A stretch of 64,000 nucleotides of DNA from Vannielia litorea (GCF_900142295.1 NZ_FSRL01000001.1:3580083-3644082); one strand, 5' to 3'; shown: positions 9,195-19,307, counted from the first letter of the stretch. Translations and numbers: made by a program. Notes: a model not told the origin generated them from the letters alone.

Positions 9195-10235
9195 TTGCGT
9201 GACGGCGAGATGAGCACGGCGCTGCTGGCGTGGTACGATGCCAATGCCCGCGTGCTGCCCTGGCGGGTGCCGCCACGCAGTGACGAGCGCCCCGACCCCT
9301 ATCGCATCTGGCTTTCGGAGGTGATGCTCCAGCAGACGACCGTGGCGGCGGTGAAGGACTACTTTGCCACGTTCACCCGGCTCTGGCCGACGGTGGAGGC
9401 GCTGGCGGCGGCCAAGGACGAAGACGTGATGGCCCGCTGGGCCGGGCTTGGCTACTACGCCCGCGCCCGCAACCTGCTGAAATGCGCCCGCGCGGTGGCC
9501 GAACGCGGCGGCTTTCCCGACACCGTGGAGGGCCTGCGCGCGTTGCCGGGCATCGGCCCCTACACGGCCGCGGCTGTGGCGGCGATTGCCTTTGGCCGGC
9601 CCGAGACCGTGGTTGATGGCAACGTGGAGCGGGTGATGGCGCGGCTGCATGCGGTGCAGGAGCCGCTGCCCGCGAGCAAGCCGGTGCTGGTGGCCCATGC
9701 CGCCGCGCTCACGCCCGAGGCACGGGCGGGGGACTATGCGCAGGCGGTGATGGACCTCGGCGCCACGATCTGCACGCCAAAGAGCCCGGCCTGCGGCATC
9801 TGCCCCTGTCGCGCGCCCTGCAAGGCCCGCGCCGAGGGCATTGCCGCCGAACTGCCCCGCAAGACCCCGAAGAAGCCCAAGCCGGTGCGGCTGGGGCATG
9901 TCTTCGTGATCCGCCGGGAGGATGGGGCCTTTCTGCTCGAGCGGCGACCCGACCGCGGGCTGCTGGGCGGGATGCTGGGCTGGCCGGGCTCGGACTGGGG
10001 CGAGGCGCCGGAGTTTGCGCCGCCCGTCGCGGGCGCGCTGGAGGAGGTGGGCGAGGTGCGCCACACCTTCACGCATTTTCACCTCATCCTGCGGGTTCAT
10101 GCCGGACGCGTGGATGGGGCGGCTCCGGACGGGCTGGGCTGGCAGCGCCTCTCGCCCGCGGCGCTCCCCACGGTGATGCGCAAGGCCTATGACCTCGCGG
10201 CCACGTCGCCCGCGCTGAATGTCGCAGGCGATTGA
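9195..10235 (+). CDS. mutY: A/G-specific adenine glycosylase MutY
   Basis: HhH-GPD DNA glycosylase that removes adenine mispaired with 8-oxoguanine. The catalytic Glu42 lies in SEVMLQQT, the helix-hairpin-helix LPGIGPYTA at 118-126 and catalytic Asp141 in VVDGNVER. The 4Fe-4S cluster is Cys193-x6-Cys200-x2-Cys203-x5-Cys209. The C-terminal third (from about 225) is the NUDIX-like 8-oxoG recognition domain. The start is TTG at 9195, chosen because AGGGGAG (9179-9185) sits 9 bases upstream; an ATG at 9210 has a weaker ribosome site. Length of 346 is normal. Confidence 0.95.
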   Translation: MRDGEMSTALLAWYDANARVLPWRVPPRSDERPDPYRIWLSEVMLQQTTVAAVKDYFATFTRLWPTVEALAAAKDEDVMARWAGLGYYARARNLLKCARAVAERGGFPDTVEGLRALPGIGPYTAAAVAAIAFGRPETVVDGNVERVMARLHAVQEPLPASKPVLVAHAAALTPEARAGDYAQAVMDLGATICTPKSPACGICPCRAPCKARAEGIAAELPRKTPKKPKPVRLGHVFVIRREDGAFLLERRPDRGLLGGMLGWPGSDWGEAPEFAPPVAGALEEVGEVRHTFTHFHLILRVHAGRVDGAAPDGLGWQRLSPAALPTVMRKAYDLAATSPALNVAGD

Positions 10236-10295
10236 AACGCCGCTCTCGGCCCGTATGATCCGGGCGGGGCGCGCATGACCACCGGGAGAGGGCCA

Positions 10296-11426
10296 ATGGC
10301 CTCTGCATCCATATCCGACCTTCGCGCGGCGGCGCCCTTCTGGGTGTCGCTGCTGACCGTGCCGCTGGTGCTGGCCTCCGCGGCCTGGGGTGGGCCCTGG
10401 GTGCTGGCGGTGCCGCTCTTCACCCTCGTCGGCTTCACGCTTCTCGACGGGTTCACCGGGCTGAACCTCGACAATGCCGATACGGAGACGGAGGAGGCGC
10501 AGCTCTTCTGGTACAAGCTCATCACGCTGATCTGGTGCCCGGTGCAGGTCGTGCTCCTGCTTGTCATTCTGGCCTGGGTGCCCGGGGCGGATCACCTGAA
10601 CCTGCTGGAGAAGATCCTGGTGTTCTTCGGCGTCGGGGTGACCAACGGGGCGATCGGGATCGTCTATGCCCACGAGCTCGTTCACCAGCGCAACCGGCTG
10701 GAGCGATGGCTGGGCGACGTGCTTCTGGCCTCGGTGCTCTACTCGCATTTCCGCTCGGAGCATCTGCTGGTGCATCACGTCCATGTCGGCACGCGCCGCG
10801 ACGCGGTGACGGCGCGCTATGGCGAGAACTACTGGCGGTACCTGCTGAGGGTGATCCGGGAAGAGCCGGTGAGCGCCTTCCATGCCGAAAAGGCGATGCT
10901 GGCGCGCAAGGGCTTGCCGTGGTGGCACCGGAGCAACCCGCATTGGCGCTACTGGGCGCTGCAGCTGGTCTTCGTCGTCGCGGCCCTTGCGCTGGGCGGC
11001 TGGGCCGGGTTCCTGCTGTTTCTCTACCAGGCGGGCACGGCGATCTGGCTGCTGGAACTGACCAACTACATCGAGCACTACGGGCTGACGCGAAAGCACC
11101 TCGGCGAGGGCCGCTACGAGCCGGTGCGGCCGCATCATTCGTGGAATGCCTCGCACAGGGCGACGAACTGGCTGCTCATCAACCTCCAGCGCCACTCCGA
11201 CCACCACTACAAGCCGTCGCGGCGGTTTCCTCTGCTGCAAACCTACGATGCGGGCGAGGCGCCGCAGCTGCCCTTCGGCTACCCGGCGATGGGCTTCATG
11301 GCGCTGGTCAGCCCGCTGTGGTTTCGGGCGATGAACCCTCGGGTGCGCAAGTGGCGGGCGATGTATTACCCGGAGGTCACCGACTGGGGGCCCTACAAGC
11401 GCGGAGAACTGCCCTTGCCGCGCTGA
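10296..11426 (+). CDS. AlkB-type alkane 1-monooxygenase / fatty acid desaturase-like hydroxylase
   Basis: Integral membrane non-haem di-iron hydroxylase of 376 residues with several hydrophobic segments. The histidine boxes characteristic of AlkB are present in order: HELVHQ (126-131), EHLLVHH (155-161), NYIEHYGL (257-264) and LQRHSDHH (297-304). AlkB enzymes hydroxylate the terminal carbon of n-alkanes using electrons from rubredoxin. I chose the ATG at 10296 over 10275 because GGGAGAGG ends 5 bases before it. No rubredoxin or rubredoxin reductase gene is adjacent, so electron donor genes must lie elsewhere. Medium-chain alkane use is inferred from the family. Confidence 0.9.
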   Translation: MASASISDLRAAAPFWVSLLTVPLVLASAAWGGPWVLAVPLFTLVGFTLLDGFTGLNLDNADTETEEAQLFWYKLITLIWCPVQVVLLLVILAWVPGADHLNLLEKILVFFGVGVTNGAIGIVYAHELVHQRNRLERWLGDVLLASVLYSHFRSEHLLVHHVHVGTRRDAVTARYGENYWRYLLRVIREEPVSAFHAEKAMLARKGLPWWHRSNPHWRYWALQLVFVVAALALGGWAGFLLFLYQAGTAIWLLELTNYIEHYGLTRKHLGEGRYEPVRPHHSWNASHRATNWLLINLQRHSDHHYKPSRRFPLLQTYDAGEAPQLPFGYPAMGFMALVSPLWFRAMNPRVRKWRAMYYPEVTDWGPYKRGELPLPR

Positions 11427-11495
11427 GGCCCCGCGCCGCCGTCATCCTCGGGTCAAGCCCCAGGAAGACGGTGAACGGGTCGGCCGGCGGGCCGC

Positions 11496-12200
11496 TCACA
11501 CCATGCGGATCACGTCCTTGTCGATGGCGAGCATGTAGCCACGGCGTGCGATGTTCTTCACCAGCAGCTCGCTGACCATCTGGTTGCCCAGCGAATCGCG
11601 CAGGCGCTTGATCCGGGTCGCGCCGGCGGCCTCGTCGCAATCGGACTCGGACTTGCCCTGGATCACCCCCTCGATGGCGGCGCCGCTCAGGACATCGTCA
11701 TCCATCCGGGCCTCGGCCAGCACCGCCAGCGTTTCGATCGCGGCCTCGGTCAGCTTGAATTCCATGTTGTTCAGAAGCACCACCCGCTCCTCGCGGGAGA
11801 TCACCAGCGAGTTCACCTGGATGCCGCTGCGCTCGATCTCGCCCATCCGCCTGTTCAGGGCAATGATGGTGACGAGAAAGACCAGCGCCGCGATCAGCAG
11901 CGCGGTGGAAAACAGCAGCAGCACGAAGATGACGATCCGGTAGCTCACCAGCACGTCGCCGAAGGCCGTGCCCGATTGCGCGAGGATCTCGAGCAGGGTC
12001 ACCGCCTCGCCCGACACGAGCGCGTCGTTCTCGGTGAAGATCTGCTCGACCCGCGCGTTGAAGGCGTTGCCGTCGGGCAGGGTGAGAAAGAGGAACACCG
12101 CCGCCACACCGAGGATGGCGACGATGCCCGCGATGCCCCACGTCACGACCTTGCCGCCGGTCTGGCGGAGATCAGTAGCGGAGGAAGTTTGATCCGGCAT
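11496..12200 (-). CDS. Membrane-anchored winged-helix (OmpR-type) protein
   Basis: A 234-residue protein with two hydrophobic helices at about 20-40 and 88-113, a periplasmic loop of about 47 residues between them, and a cytoplasmic C-terminal region. Residues about 147-226 follow the pattern of an OmpR/PhoB winged helix: an LTEAAIETLAVLAEA-like first helix, RIKRLRDSLG recognition helix and the terminal RRGYML wing. This suggests a one-component membrane transcription regulator related in logic to ToxR/CadC but with the DNA-binding domain at the C-terminus. The ATG at 12200 lies inside the end of the upstream exported-protein gene (29-bp overlap), suggesting coupled synthesis. Targets unknown. 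Confidence 0.7.
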   Translation of the reverse strand: MPDQTSSATDLRQTGGKVVTWGIAGIVAILGVAAVFLFLTLPDGNAFNARVEQIFTENDALVSGEAVTLLEILAQSGTAFGDVLVSYRIVIFVLLLFSTALLIAALVFLVTIIALNRRMGEIERSGIQVNSLVISREERVVLLNNMEFKLTEAAIETLAVLAEARMDDDVLSGAAIEGVIQGKSESDCDEAAGATRIKRLRDSLGNQMVSELLVKNIARRGYMLAIDKDVIRMV

Positions 12201-12465
12201 TCTGTTGCTGCGCCTTGCTGGGTGTGCCCTCGAAGAGCGAGATGACATTGAGTAGCACCCAACCGCCACGCTGCAAACGGCTGGCGATCTGCGCCTGCGC
12301 CTCGCCGCCGGGCGGGCAGGCATTGCCAAGCTCCATCACACCGTAATGGAGCTTGAGCGGATTGTCCTGCTTGGCCTTGTACTCGGCATAGCAGGTGGCC
12401 CCCGCAGGGGTTGCCGCCAGCATCACTGCGAATGCGGCGGCGGGGAGGGTGAAGAGCGTTTTCAT
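12172..12465 (-). CDS. Small exported protein, unknown
   Basis: A 97-residue protein with a clear signal peptide (hydrophobic stretch then AGA, cut near residue 23) and two cysteines in the mature part (25 and 50) that could form a disulfide. The rest is soluble and ends in the aromatic NFLRY. The ATG at 12465 is preceded by AGTAGG; an ATG four codons upstream has no ribosome site. Its last 29 bases overlap the start of the membrane winged-helix gene, so they are likely made together and may work together in the periplasm. No known domain recognised. Confidence 0.7.
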   Translation of the reverse strand: MKTLFTLPAAAFAVMLAATPAGATCYAEYKAKQDNPLKLHYGVMELGNACPPGGEAQAQIASRLQRGGWVLLNVISLFEGTPSKAQQQNAGSNFLRY

Positions 12466-12654
12466 GCGCCTACTCATGCGTTTGCGCCGACCGATATTCA
12501 ATAACAAAGCCCGGTAAATGCCCTGATATGCGATAGCCCGGGGGTGATATTGTTTGTCCTCCTTTGCCAAGCACATCCTTGCCTCATCACCGCCCCGGTG
12601 CGTCTCGGACAGACGCCCATCCCGGGCCTCAGAGACGCAAGAAAGGACGACGCC

Positions 12655-13113
12655 ATGTTCAAGACCCTCATCACAACCGCCGCTGCCGCCGCCGTGGCCC
12701 TCACCTCCTTCACCGCCCCCGCCCAGGCCGAAATGGACCAGGGCGAGACCCTGCGCCTGCTCGCCGGCCTCGGCATCATCGGCGCGCTGATTGCCGCGAA
12801 CGAAAACAAGAAGGACCGCCAGCAGGCCTCGCGCTCCAACAGCCGGGTGATCGAAGTCTCTCCGGGCCGCGGTTACGGCTACGGCAACGACCGCCACCGC
12901 GATCAGGGCCGCAAGGCCCGCCTGCCAGCCCGCTGCGAGACGGTGGTGCCCACCCGCCGCGGGGACCAGGTGTTTTACGGCGTGCCGTGCCTCGAGCGGA
13001 ACGGCTTCCGCGCCCGGCTTCCGCAGCAGTGCTCCTACACGCTCGACCTCGGCCGCCGGCATGTCGAGGCCTACGAGCAGCGCTGCCTGCGCCGCAACGG
13101 GTTCCGTACCTGA
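12655..13113 (+). CDS. Exported basic protein with paired cysteines, unknown
   Basis: A 152-residue protein with a signal peptide (residues 1-25, ending PAQA) and then a short hydrophobic segment [14 protein letters not shown] that may be a second membrane helix. The C-terminal 70 residues are rich in Arg and Tyr and carry four cysteines in spaced pairs, which suggests disulfides. AAGGA precedes the ATG at 12655. It is divergent from the small exported protein and ends in a strong terminator at 13208. No domain recognised. The position between two other export-related genes is the only functional hint. Confidence 0.65.
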   Translation: MFKTLITTAAAAAVALTSFTAPAQAEMDQGETLRLLAGLGIIGALIAANENKKDRQQASRSNSRVIEVSPGRGYGYGNDRHRDQGRKARLPARCETVVPTRRGDQVFYGVPCLERNGFRARLPQQCSYTLDLGRRHVEAYEQRCLRRNGFRT

Positions 13114-13207
13114 ACGACCAAGAGATCAGGCAAGGCGCGTCCCGGTCTCCTGGGGCGCACCTGTCGGCAGGGCGCGGCTGTCATCCCCATGGGGCCGCGC
13201 AAGACTG

Positions 13208-13239
13208 GGGGCGGAGGGTGAGGCTCTCCGCCCCATTTT
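13208..13239 (+). terminator. Rho-independent terminator
   Basis: Perfect 9-bp stem GGGGCGGAG / CTCCGCCCC with a 9-base loop, followed by ATTTT. It lies 95 bases after the exported basic protein and upstream of rnhB. Confidence 0.8.
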
Positions 13240-13289
13240 GTAGGTCAAGTGCCATTGCGCTCCTGCCCGCGCCGGGCGATGGGAGGGCG

Positions 13290-13920
13290 ATGAAGACCTT
13301 TCCCGATTTCTCCTTCGAAGCGGCGGCCTTTGCCCGTGGCCTGGCCCGCGTGGCCGGGGTGGACGAGGTGGGCCGTGGCCCGCTGGCCGGGCCGGTGACG
13401 GCAGCGGCGGTGGTGCTGGACCCGGACAACATTCCGCAAGGCCTGAACGACAGCAAGAAGCTGACCGAGAAGCGGCGGCTGGTGCTGAGCGAGGAGATCC
13501 ATGCGTCGGCGCAGGTTTGCATCGTGCATGTCAGCGTGGAGGAGATCGACCGGATCAACATCCTGCAGGCCGCGCTGACCGCCATGACCCGCGCGGTGGC
13601 GAGGCTGCCGGACGCGCCCGACCACCTGCTGATCGACGGCAACCGGCTGCCCGAAGGCTGCGGATCGGCCGAGGCGGTGGTTAAGGGAGACGGCAAATCA
13701 CTCTCGATCGCGGCGGCCTCGATCGTGGCCAAGGTGGCCCGTGACAGGCTCATGGTGGATTTGGCGCAACAGCACCCCGGCTACGGCTGGGAGAGCAATG
13801 CGGGCTACGGGACGAGTGTGCATTTGAGGGCACTCCAGCAATTGGGGGTCACACAACATCATCGGCGTTCCTTTGCCCCGATACGCAATATCTTGATGCA
13901 ACATAAATCTGCAAACCCCT

Positions 13921-13922
<2 letters not shown>
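13290..13922 (+). CDS. rnhB: Ribonuclease HII
   Basis: A 210-residue RNase HII, which cuts RNA in RNA-DNA hybrids and at single ribonucleotides in DNA. The catalytic acidic pair is Asp25-Glu26 in [10 protein letters not shown], with Asp116 in LIDGN and the conserved [13 protein letters not shown] segment from 133. ATG at 13290 follows GGGAGG closely. It is upstream of ccrM, an order conserved in alphaproteobacteria. Its TGA stop overlaps the first GANTC site of the ccrM leader. Confidence 0.95.
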
Positions 13923-15121
<1,199 letters not shown>

Positions 15122-15185
15122 GCAACAACTTCGAGTTCACAAAGTTACCGCCGGTGCCTGTGGCCTGACACATGGCACGACCTTC

Positions 15186-15223
15186 GGCCCCGTTCGCCCC
15201 CGTGGCGACGGGGCCCCTTTTTT
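15186..15223 (+). terminator. Rho-independent terminator of ccrM
   Basis: GGCCCCGT (15186-15193) pairs exactly with ACGGGGCC (15208-15215); a nested CCCCGT / ACGGGG hairpin with loop GGCG uses the same right arm. A run of six T follows. Confidence 0.8.
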
Positions 15224-15251
15224 GCCCGGCCGGGAGACGGCGCACCTTGTG

Positions 15252-15269
15252 TTAACCCATAGGGGTTAA
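15252..15269. repeat. TTAACCC inverted repeat
   Basis: TTAACCC and GGGTTAA flank a 4-base centre. It lies in the region between the convergent ccrM and cysQ-like genes, just before the tandem repeats at 15287. The arms contain TTAA but the 10-base spacing does not fit the CtrA consensus. Confidence 0.6.
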
Positions 15270-15286
15270 AGGCGAAAACAGGGGGG

Positions 15287-15319
15287 GCACAACCCATGCA
15301 CAACCGATGCACAACCCAT
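15287..15319. repeat. Three tandem 11-bp repeats
   Basis: Three head-to-tail copies of GCACAACCCAT, the middle one with one change (C to G at position 9), followed by a partial fourth copy starting GCAT. They are iteron-like in spacing (one helical turn each) and lie in a 258-bp gap between convergent genes. No replication gene or DnaA box is visible, so the role is unknown. Confidence 0.75.
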
Positions 15320-15379
15320 GCATACGCGTTTTGGATTTGCGGCATTAACTAATGCGCCGCGCGGTGCGGCAGGGGCGCG

Positions 15380-16168
15380 TCAACTCAGGATGCGCTGTAT
15401 CAGCCCGTGGTGCAGGGCCGGGTTGGCGGCGAGGGTGCCGGCAGCCAGGCGGCCCGGCGTGTTGAAGCGGAGCGGCGCGCCCAGGCGGTCGGTCACGGTG
15501 CCGCCGGCCTCCTCGACGATCAGCGCGCCGGCGGCGATGTCCCACTCCCAGGTATCGCGGAAGGTGACCATCGCGTCGTAGCGGCCCTCCCCCACCAGCG
15601 CGAGGCGGTAGGCCAGCGAGGGGCGGTAGTGGCGGGCATGGCGCGGCAGGCCGCCGGGCCAGAGATGCGGCGCAAGGTTGGGCCGGGCGGTGACGATCGT
15701 CACGTCATCGGGCCCGGCGGCGGCGGAGACGTGCAGCGGCTTGCCGTTGCGGGTGGCGCCCGCGCCCCTTGCCGCGGCGTAGACCGCCTTCTTGGCGGGC
15801 ATGGCGACCACGGCGGCCACGACGCGGCCTGCCTCGGCCACGGCGAGGGAGTGGGCCCATGTCACCTCGCCGGAGATGAAGGCGCGGGTGCCGTCGATCG
15901 GGTCGATGATGAAGCAGCGCTCGGCATCGAGCCTTGCGGCATCGTCGGCGGTTTCTTCGGAGAGCCAGCCGTATCCGGGGCGGGCGCCGATGAGATGGGA
16001 GCGCAGCATGGCATCCACCGCGAGGTCGGCCTCGGTGACCGGGCCGGCGCCATCGGCCTTGTCCCACACCCGGTGGTCGACGCGGAAGTAGCGCAGGGCG
16101 ATCTCGCCGGCCAGCGCCGCCGCCTCGATCAGGAGCGCGGTGTCGCTGGTCGTGTCAGGCGCCCGCAA
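15380..16168 (-). CDS. 3'(2'),5'-bisphosphate nucleotidase / inositol monophosphatase family (CysQ-like)
   Basis: Li-sensitive Mg-dependent phosphatase of about 262 residues. Metal-site motifs are present: EE at 71-72, DPIDGT (89-94) and WD at 209-210 in the WDIAAG segment. CysQ members dephosphorylate PAP, the by-product of sulfate activation; SuhB-like inositol phosphatase is the alternative. The start is uncertain: a TTG at 16168 gives the usual family length and overlaps the end of pmbA by 14 bases, while an ATG at 16228 would extend further into pmbA without conserved text. The overlap suggests translation coupled to pmbA. Confidence 0.8.
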   Translation of the reverse strand: MRAPDTTSDTALLIEAAALAGEIALRYFRVDHRVWDKADGAGPVTEADLAVDAMLRSHLIGARPGYGWLSEETADDAARLDAERCFIIDPIDGTRAFISGEVTWAHSLAVAEAGRVVAAVVAMPAKKAVYAAARGAGATRNGKPLHVSAAAGPDDVTIVTARPNLAPHLWPGGLPRHARHYRPSLAYRLALVGEGRYDAMVTFRDTWEWDIAAGALIVEEAGGTVTDRLGAPLRFNTPGRLAAGTLAANPALHHGLIQRILS

Positions 16169-17507
16169 GGGTGAGGCTTTCGACCAGCAGGGAGGGGATG
16201 CGGTGCGACTTGTGCTGGAGCGCGTCATTGGCGGGCACGAGGGTGGGCAGCATCTCGAGCAGGTTGCCCGCGATGGTGCACTCGTGGACCGGGTAGGCGA
16301 TGGCGCCGTTCTCGACCCAGAAGCCGGAGGCGCCGCGCGAGTAGTCGCCGGTGTTGGGATTGATCGTGGAGCCGATCAGCGAGGTCACCAGCAGGCCGGT
16401 GCCCATGTCGCGCAGGAGCTCGTCCCGGCTGGCGGTGCCGGGGGTGAGGGTGACATTGGTCACCGAAGGCGAGGGCGGCGCGGAGGTGCCGCGGGCGGCG
16501 TTGCCGGTGCTCTCCAGCCCCAGCTTGCGGGCGGAGGCGAGATCGAGCACCCAGCGGGCGAGCCGGCCGTTCTCGACGATGGCGGAGGTGCGGGTGGGCA
16601 GGCCCTCGCCGTCGAAGGGGCGCGAGCCGGGGATCCGGGTGCAGTGGGGCTCTTCGGTGAGCGAGAGCCCGGCGGGCAGGATCGCCTCGCCCATCCGGCC
16701 GATCAGCCAGGACGAGCCGCGCGCGACCGAGGCGCCGTTGGCGGCCCCGAGCAGGTGGCCGATCAGCGAGGCGGCGGCGCGCTCGTCGTAGAGCACGGGG
16801 TAGCGGCCCGAGGGGGGCTTGCGCGCGCCCGAGCGGGCGGCGGCACGGGTGCCGGCCCTGGTGCCCACCTCTTCGGGCGTGGGCAGGTCGGCGGCGTAGA
16901 TGCGGTGCTCGTAGCAGTGGTCGCGGTCCATCGCCGTGCCGGTGCCGGTGATGGCGGAGGCCGAGAGCATGTGGCCGGTGCGCGTGTAGCCGCCCGAGAA
17001 GCCGTTGGTTGCGGCGAGGTGGATGCGGGTGCGGCCGAAGCCTGCGGTGGTGCCCTCGATCTGGCTCACGCCGGGCACGGCCGCGGCGGCGGCCTCGCAG
17101 GCGAGCGCGGCCTCCTGCAGCGCGGCGGCCTCGGGCTCGGAGCCGATATCGGCGAGGTCGAGCGCGGCGACATCCCAGCCCTGCGCCAGCTGCGCCGGGT
17201 CGGCGAGGCCGCAGTGCGGATCTTCGGGGGCGAGGCGGGCCATGGCGACGGCGCGCTCGGCCATGGTGGCCATGGTCTCCTCGCGCAGGTCGGAGCCCGA
17301 CACGCAGGCCTGCCGCCGGCCGAGCAGCACGCGCAGCCCGATCTCGGTGCCCTCCGACCGCTCGGCCTGCTCCAGCGCGCCCGCGCGGGTGTCGATGGAG
17401 AGCGAGGTGGAGGCCACGGCCATGGCATCGGCGGCCTCGGCCCCGGCGCGGCGGGCGGCGGCAAGAAGCGCCTGGGTGAGCGTTTCGAGGCTGGGGGTGT
17501 CTGTCAT
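16155..17507 (-). CDS. pmbA: TldD/PmbA family metalloprotease-like protein
   Basis: A 450-residue member of the TldD/PmbA family; PmbA and TldD together form a heterodimeric zinc protease that processes peptides such as microcin B17. PmbA-type text is clear in the DTRAGALEQAERSEG region near residue 40-55 and in the C-terminal glycine-rich half. The sequence lacks the HExxxH zinc motif of TldD, as expected for the PmbA partner. ATG at 17507 was chosen because it opens the conserved region; the frame stays open upstream without conserved text. A TldD partner gene is not in the window. Confidence 0.88.
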   Translation of the reverse strand: MTDTPSLETLTQALLAAARRAGAEAADAMAVASTSLSIDTRAGALEQAERSEGTEIGLRVLLGRRQACVSGSDLREETMATMAERAVAMARLAPEDPHCGLADPAQLAQGWDVAALDLADIGSEPEAAALQEAALACEAAAAAVPGVSQIEGTTAGFGRTRIHLAATNGFSGGYTRTGHMLSASAITGTGTAMDRDHCYEHRIYAADLPTPEEVGTRAGTRAAARSGARKPPSGRYPVLYDERAAASLIGHLLGAANGASVARGSSWLIGRMGEAILPAGLSLTEEPHCTRIPGSRPFDGEGLPTRTSAIVENGRLARWVLDLASARKLGLESTGNAARGTSAPPSPSVTNVTLTPGTASRDELLRDMGTGLLVTSLIGSTINPNTGDYSRGASGFWVENGAIAYPVHECTIAGNLLEMLPTLVPANDALQHKSHRIPSLLVESLTLAGA

Positions 17508-17618
17508 CTGCTCGGGTCCGTTGGGCTTTGCCTGTCGGACTGAGCTAGCTGCCGGGGATGCGTGGTGCAAGGGCGGAGCCGACAAAAACCGCCCGCGACG
17601 GGGGCGGCGAAGCAAGAA

Positions 17619-17640
17619 GGCCCCCGCCGGAGCAGGGGCC
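17619..17640 (-). terminator. Hairpin after the DUF2125 gene
   Basis: GGCCCC pairs with GGGGCC around a G+C-rich loop; on the minus strand it is followed by TTCTTG. It lies 21 bases beyond the DUF2125 stop codon, so it is a plausible though not ideal terminator. Confidence 0.5.
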
Positions 17641-17660
17641 TTTGGATATGGTTCGGCCGC

Positions 17661-19169
17661 CTACTGGAGCGGGATCGGGATGCCGTTGGCCGAGATGGTG
17701 CCGTCGGGCGAGACGCCGATCTCGGTGGTCAGCACGTCGGGGCCGTCGCCGGGGCGGAAGAACATGCCCGACATCATCTTGACCCCGTTGGCCTGGTCGG
17801 CGGGCACGAAGCCCATGGTCACCAGGTTGTCGAGCAGGGCATTGGCGCCGGAGAGCCGGGCGCGCAGGGTGCCGTCGGGGGCGGGCATGCCGCCGAAGGT
17901 CATCAGGTCGGTGTTGTCGAAGGTGAAGTTGCCCTCGGCGGTCAGCTCGGCGCCGGCCACCACGAGCCGCACGTCGGAGATGTTGAGCGACTGCACCTCG
18001 CCGGGCATGCCCTGGGGGTTGGCCATGGCCTCCGGGTCGAGGATGTCGATCAGCCAGCGGCCGGTGCCCGCGAGGTTGAAGGTGAGCGTGGCCGGGTCGC
18101 GGGGCAGGACGGTGCCCGGGTCGAACATGTTCCACAGCCCGTCGGCGATGGTCAGGTCCTTCAGGCCGACGGCCAGCATGTAGGGCTTGGGCGCCTCGGA
18201 CTGGGCGATCGGCATGATCATGTTGAAGGAGGTCTCGCCCATGCCGAGGGTGACCTCGGGGAGCGGGATCTCGCTGCCCGACATGGTCACGTCGAAGCCG
18301 GTGTAGTTGACCGCGTAGAGCACCTGGTCGGCGTTCAGCGTGACCGTGCCGGTGCCGCCGTCCATGTCGCCGGAGAGGGCGAAGGTCTCGCCCGCGTCCA
18401 CGCCCTCGATGGAGAAGGTGGTGGCGCCCACGGTGGTGCTGCCCTGCATGGAGGCGCCGGACTTCAGCATCTCGGGCAGTTGCGCCGGGTCCATGAAGAA
18501 GAGCTGGCCCTGCCCGGTGGAGGTGGAGGCGATGTCGGCCATGGTCACGGTGCCCTGGCCGCTGCCGCCGCCTTCGGGGTCGCGGCCCTCGAAGTCGATT
18601 TGCAGCGACTTGGCGGTGAAGTTGGAGACCAGCCCCTCGCCCGCCTTGGTATAGGTGCCCGCCGAGTCGGAGATCGCGCCGGTGAAGGTGAAGGGCGTGG
18701 CGACGCCGTCCACCTTCATGTCGCTGATGCCAAAGGTCATCGACGGCGCGGCATAGGTAAAGGCCACCCCGCCGGCATCGGCGTCGGCGGCGGTCATGTC
18801 GAGACCGTCGACGGTGAAGTCGATGTTCAGCTCGACCTTCTCGCCATACTCGGGCGCAACCGACATGGCGACCTGGAAGGCGGGCGGAACGGCGATGGCC
18901 ACGGTGCCATCGCCGTTCTCGGTGAGGGTCACGTCGCCCAGGGTGCCGTCGAGGGTCATGTCCTGCATTTCCATCGACACGGCCACGCCGGAGGCGGTGA
19001 GCACATCGCCGTCGCGGGAGGTGCTGGCTGCGGTGACGGTCTCGCCATACTCGGCGGCGATGGCGACCCAGGCCTCCCAGGCCTCTTCGGCGGTGAGCGC
19101 CCATGCGGCGGGTGTGCCGGCGATGCAAAGCGCGGCCGTGGCCGCGGTCAGGCGGAAGAATGGTTTCAT
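17661..19169 (-). CDS. DUF2125 exported protein
   Basis: A 502-residue protein with a signal peptide (cut near residue 24, AWA) and a long beta-rich mature part with many repeated DxTxxG-like strands, fitting the DUF2125 family of alphaproteobacterial envelope proteins. It is rich in Asp, Gly and Thr, with no transmembrane helix after the signal, so probably periplasmic or attached to the outer membrane. AAAGGA precedes the ATG at 19169. Members of this family have no established biochemical role that I can name. It is divergent from the SDR gene. Confidence 0.8.
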   Translation of the reverse strand: MKPFFRLTAATAALCIAGTPAAWALTAEEAWEAWVAIAAEYGETVTAASTSRDGDVLTASGVAVSMEMQDMTLDGTLGDVTLTENGDGTVAIAVPPAFQVAMSVAPEYGEKVELNIDFTVDGLDMTAADADAGGVAFTYAAPSMTFGISDMKVDGVATPFTFTGAISDSAGTYTKAGEGLVSNFTAKSLQIDFEGRDPEGGGSGQGTVTMADIASTSTGQGQLFFMDPAQLPEMLKSGASMQGSTTVGATTFSIEGVDAGETFALSGDMDGGTGTVTLNADQVLYAVNYTGFDVTMSGSEIPLPEVTLGMGETSFNMIMPIAQSEAPKPYMLAVGLKDLTIADGLWNMFDPGTVLPRDPATLTFNLAGTGRWLIDILDPEAMANPQGMPGEVQSLNISDVRLVVAGAELTAEGNFTFDNTDLMTFGGMPAPDGTLRARLSGANALLDNLVTMGFVPADQANGVKMMSGMFFRPGDGPDVLTTEIGVSPDGTISANGIPIPLQ

Positions 19170-19307
19170 CGGGCAAATCCTTTCGGGCAGAAATAATGAA
19201 GTCGCAACATCCTCCCGTGCGGTGCGGGCGGGGTCAAGGCCCGGCATGGTGGACGGGAGCCACCATTGCGTTATCTCTGGGATGAAAAAATGCCGGAGGG
19301 ACGGACG

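Noticed and set aside
9200..11240. Long minus-strand frame opposite mutY and the AlkB-type gene, continuous with DUF721
   Set aside because: Only its last 173 residues form a real protein (DUF721); the rest is antisense shadow of two clear plus-strand genes.
15252..15269. TTAA palindrome as a CtrA site
   Set aside because: The CtrA consensus has TTAA pairs 7 bases apart; here they are 10 apart and inside an inverted repeat.
15287..15319. Tandem repeats as a CRISPR array or plasmid origin
   Set aside because: Units are 11 bp without spacers, and no cas, rep or DnaA-box sequence is near.
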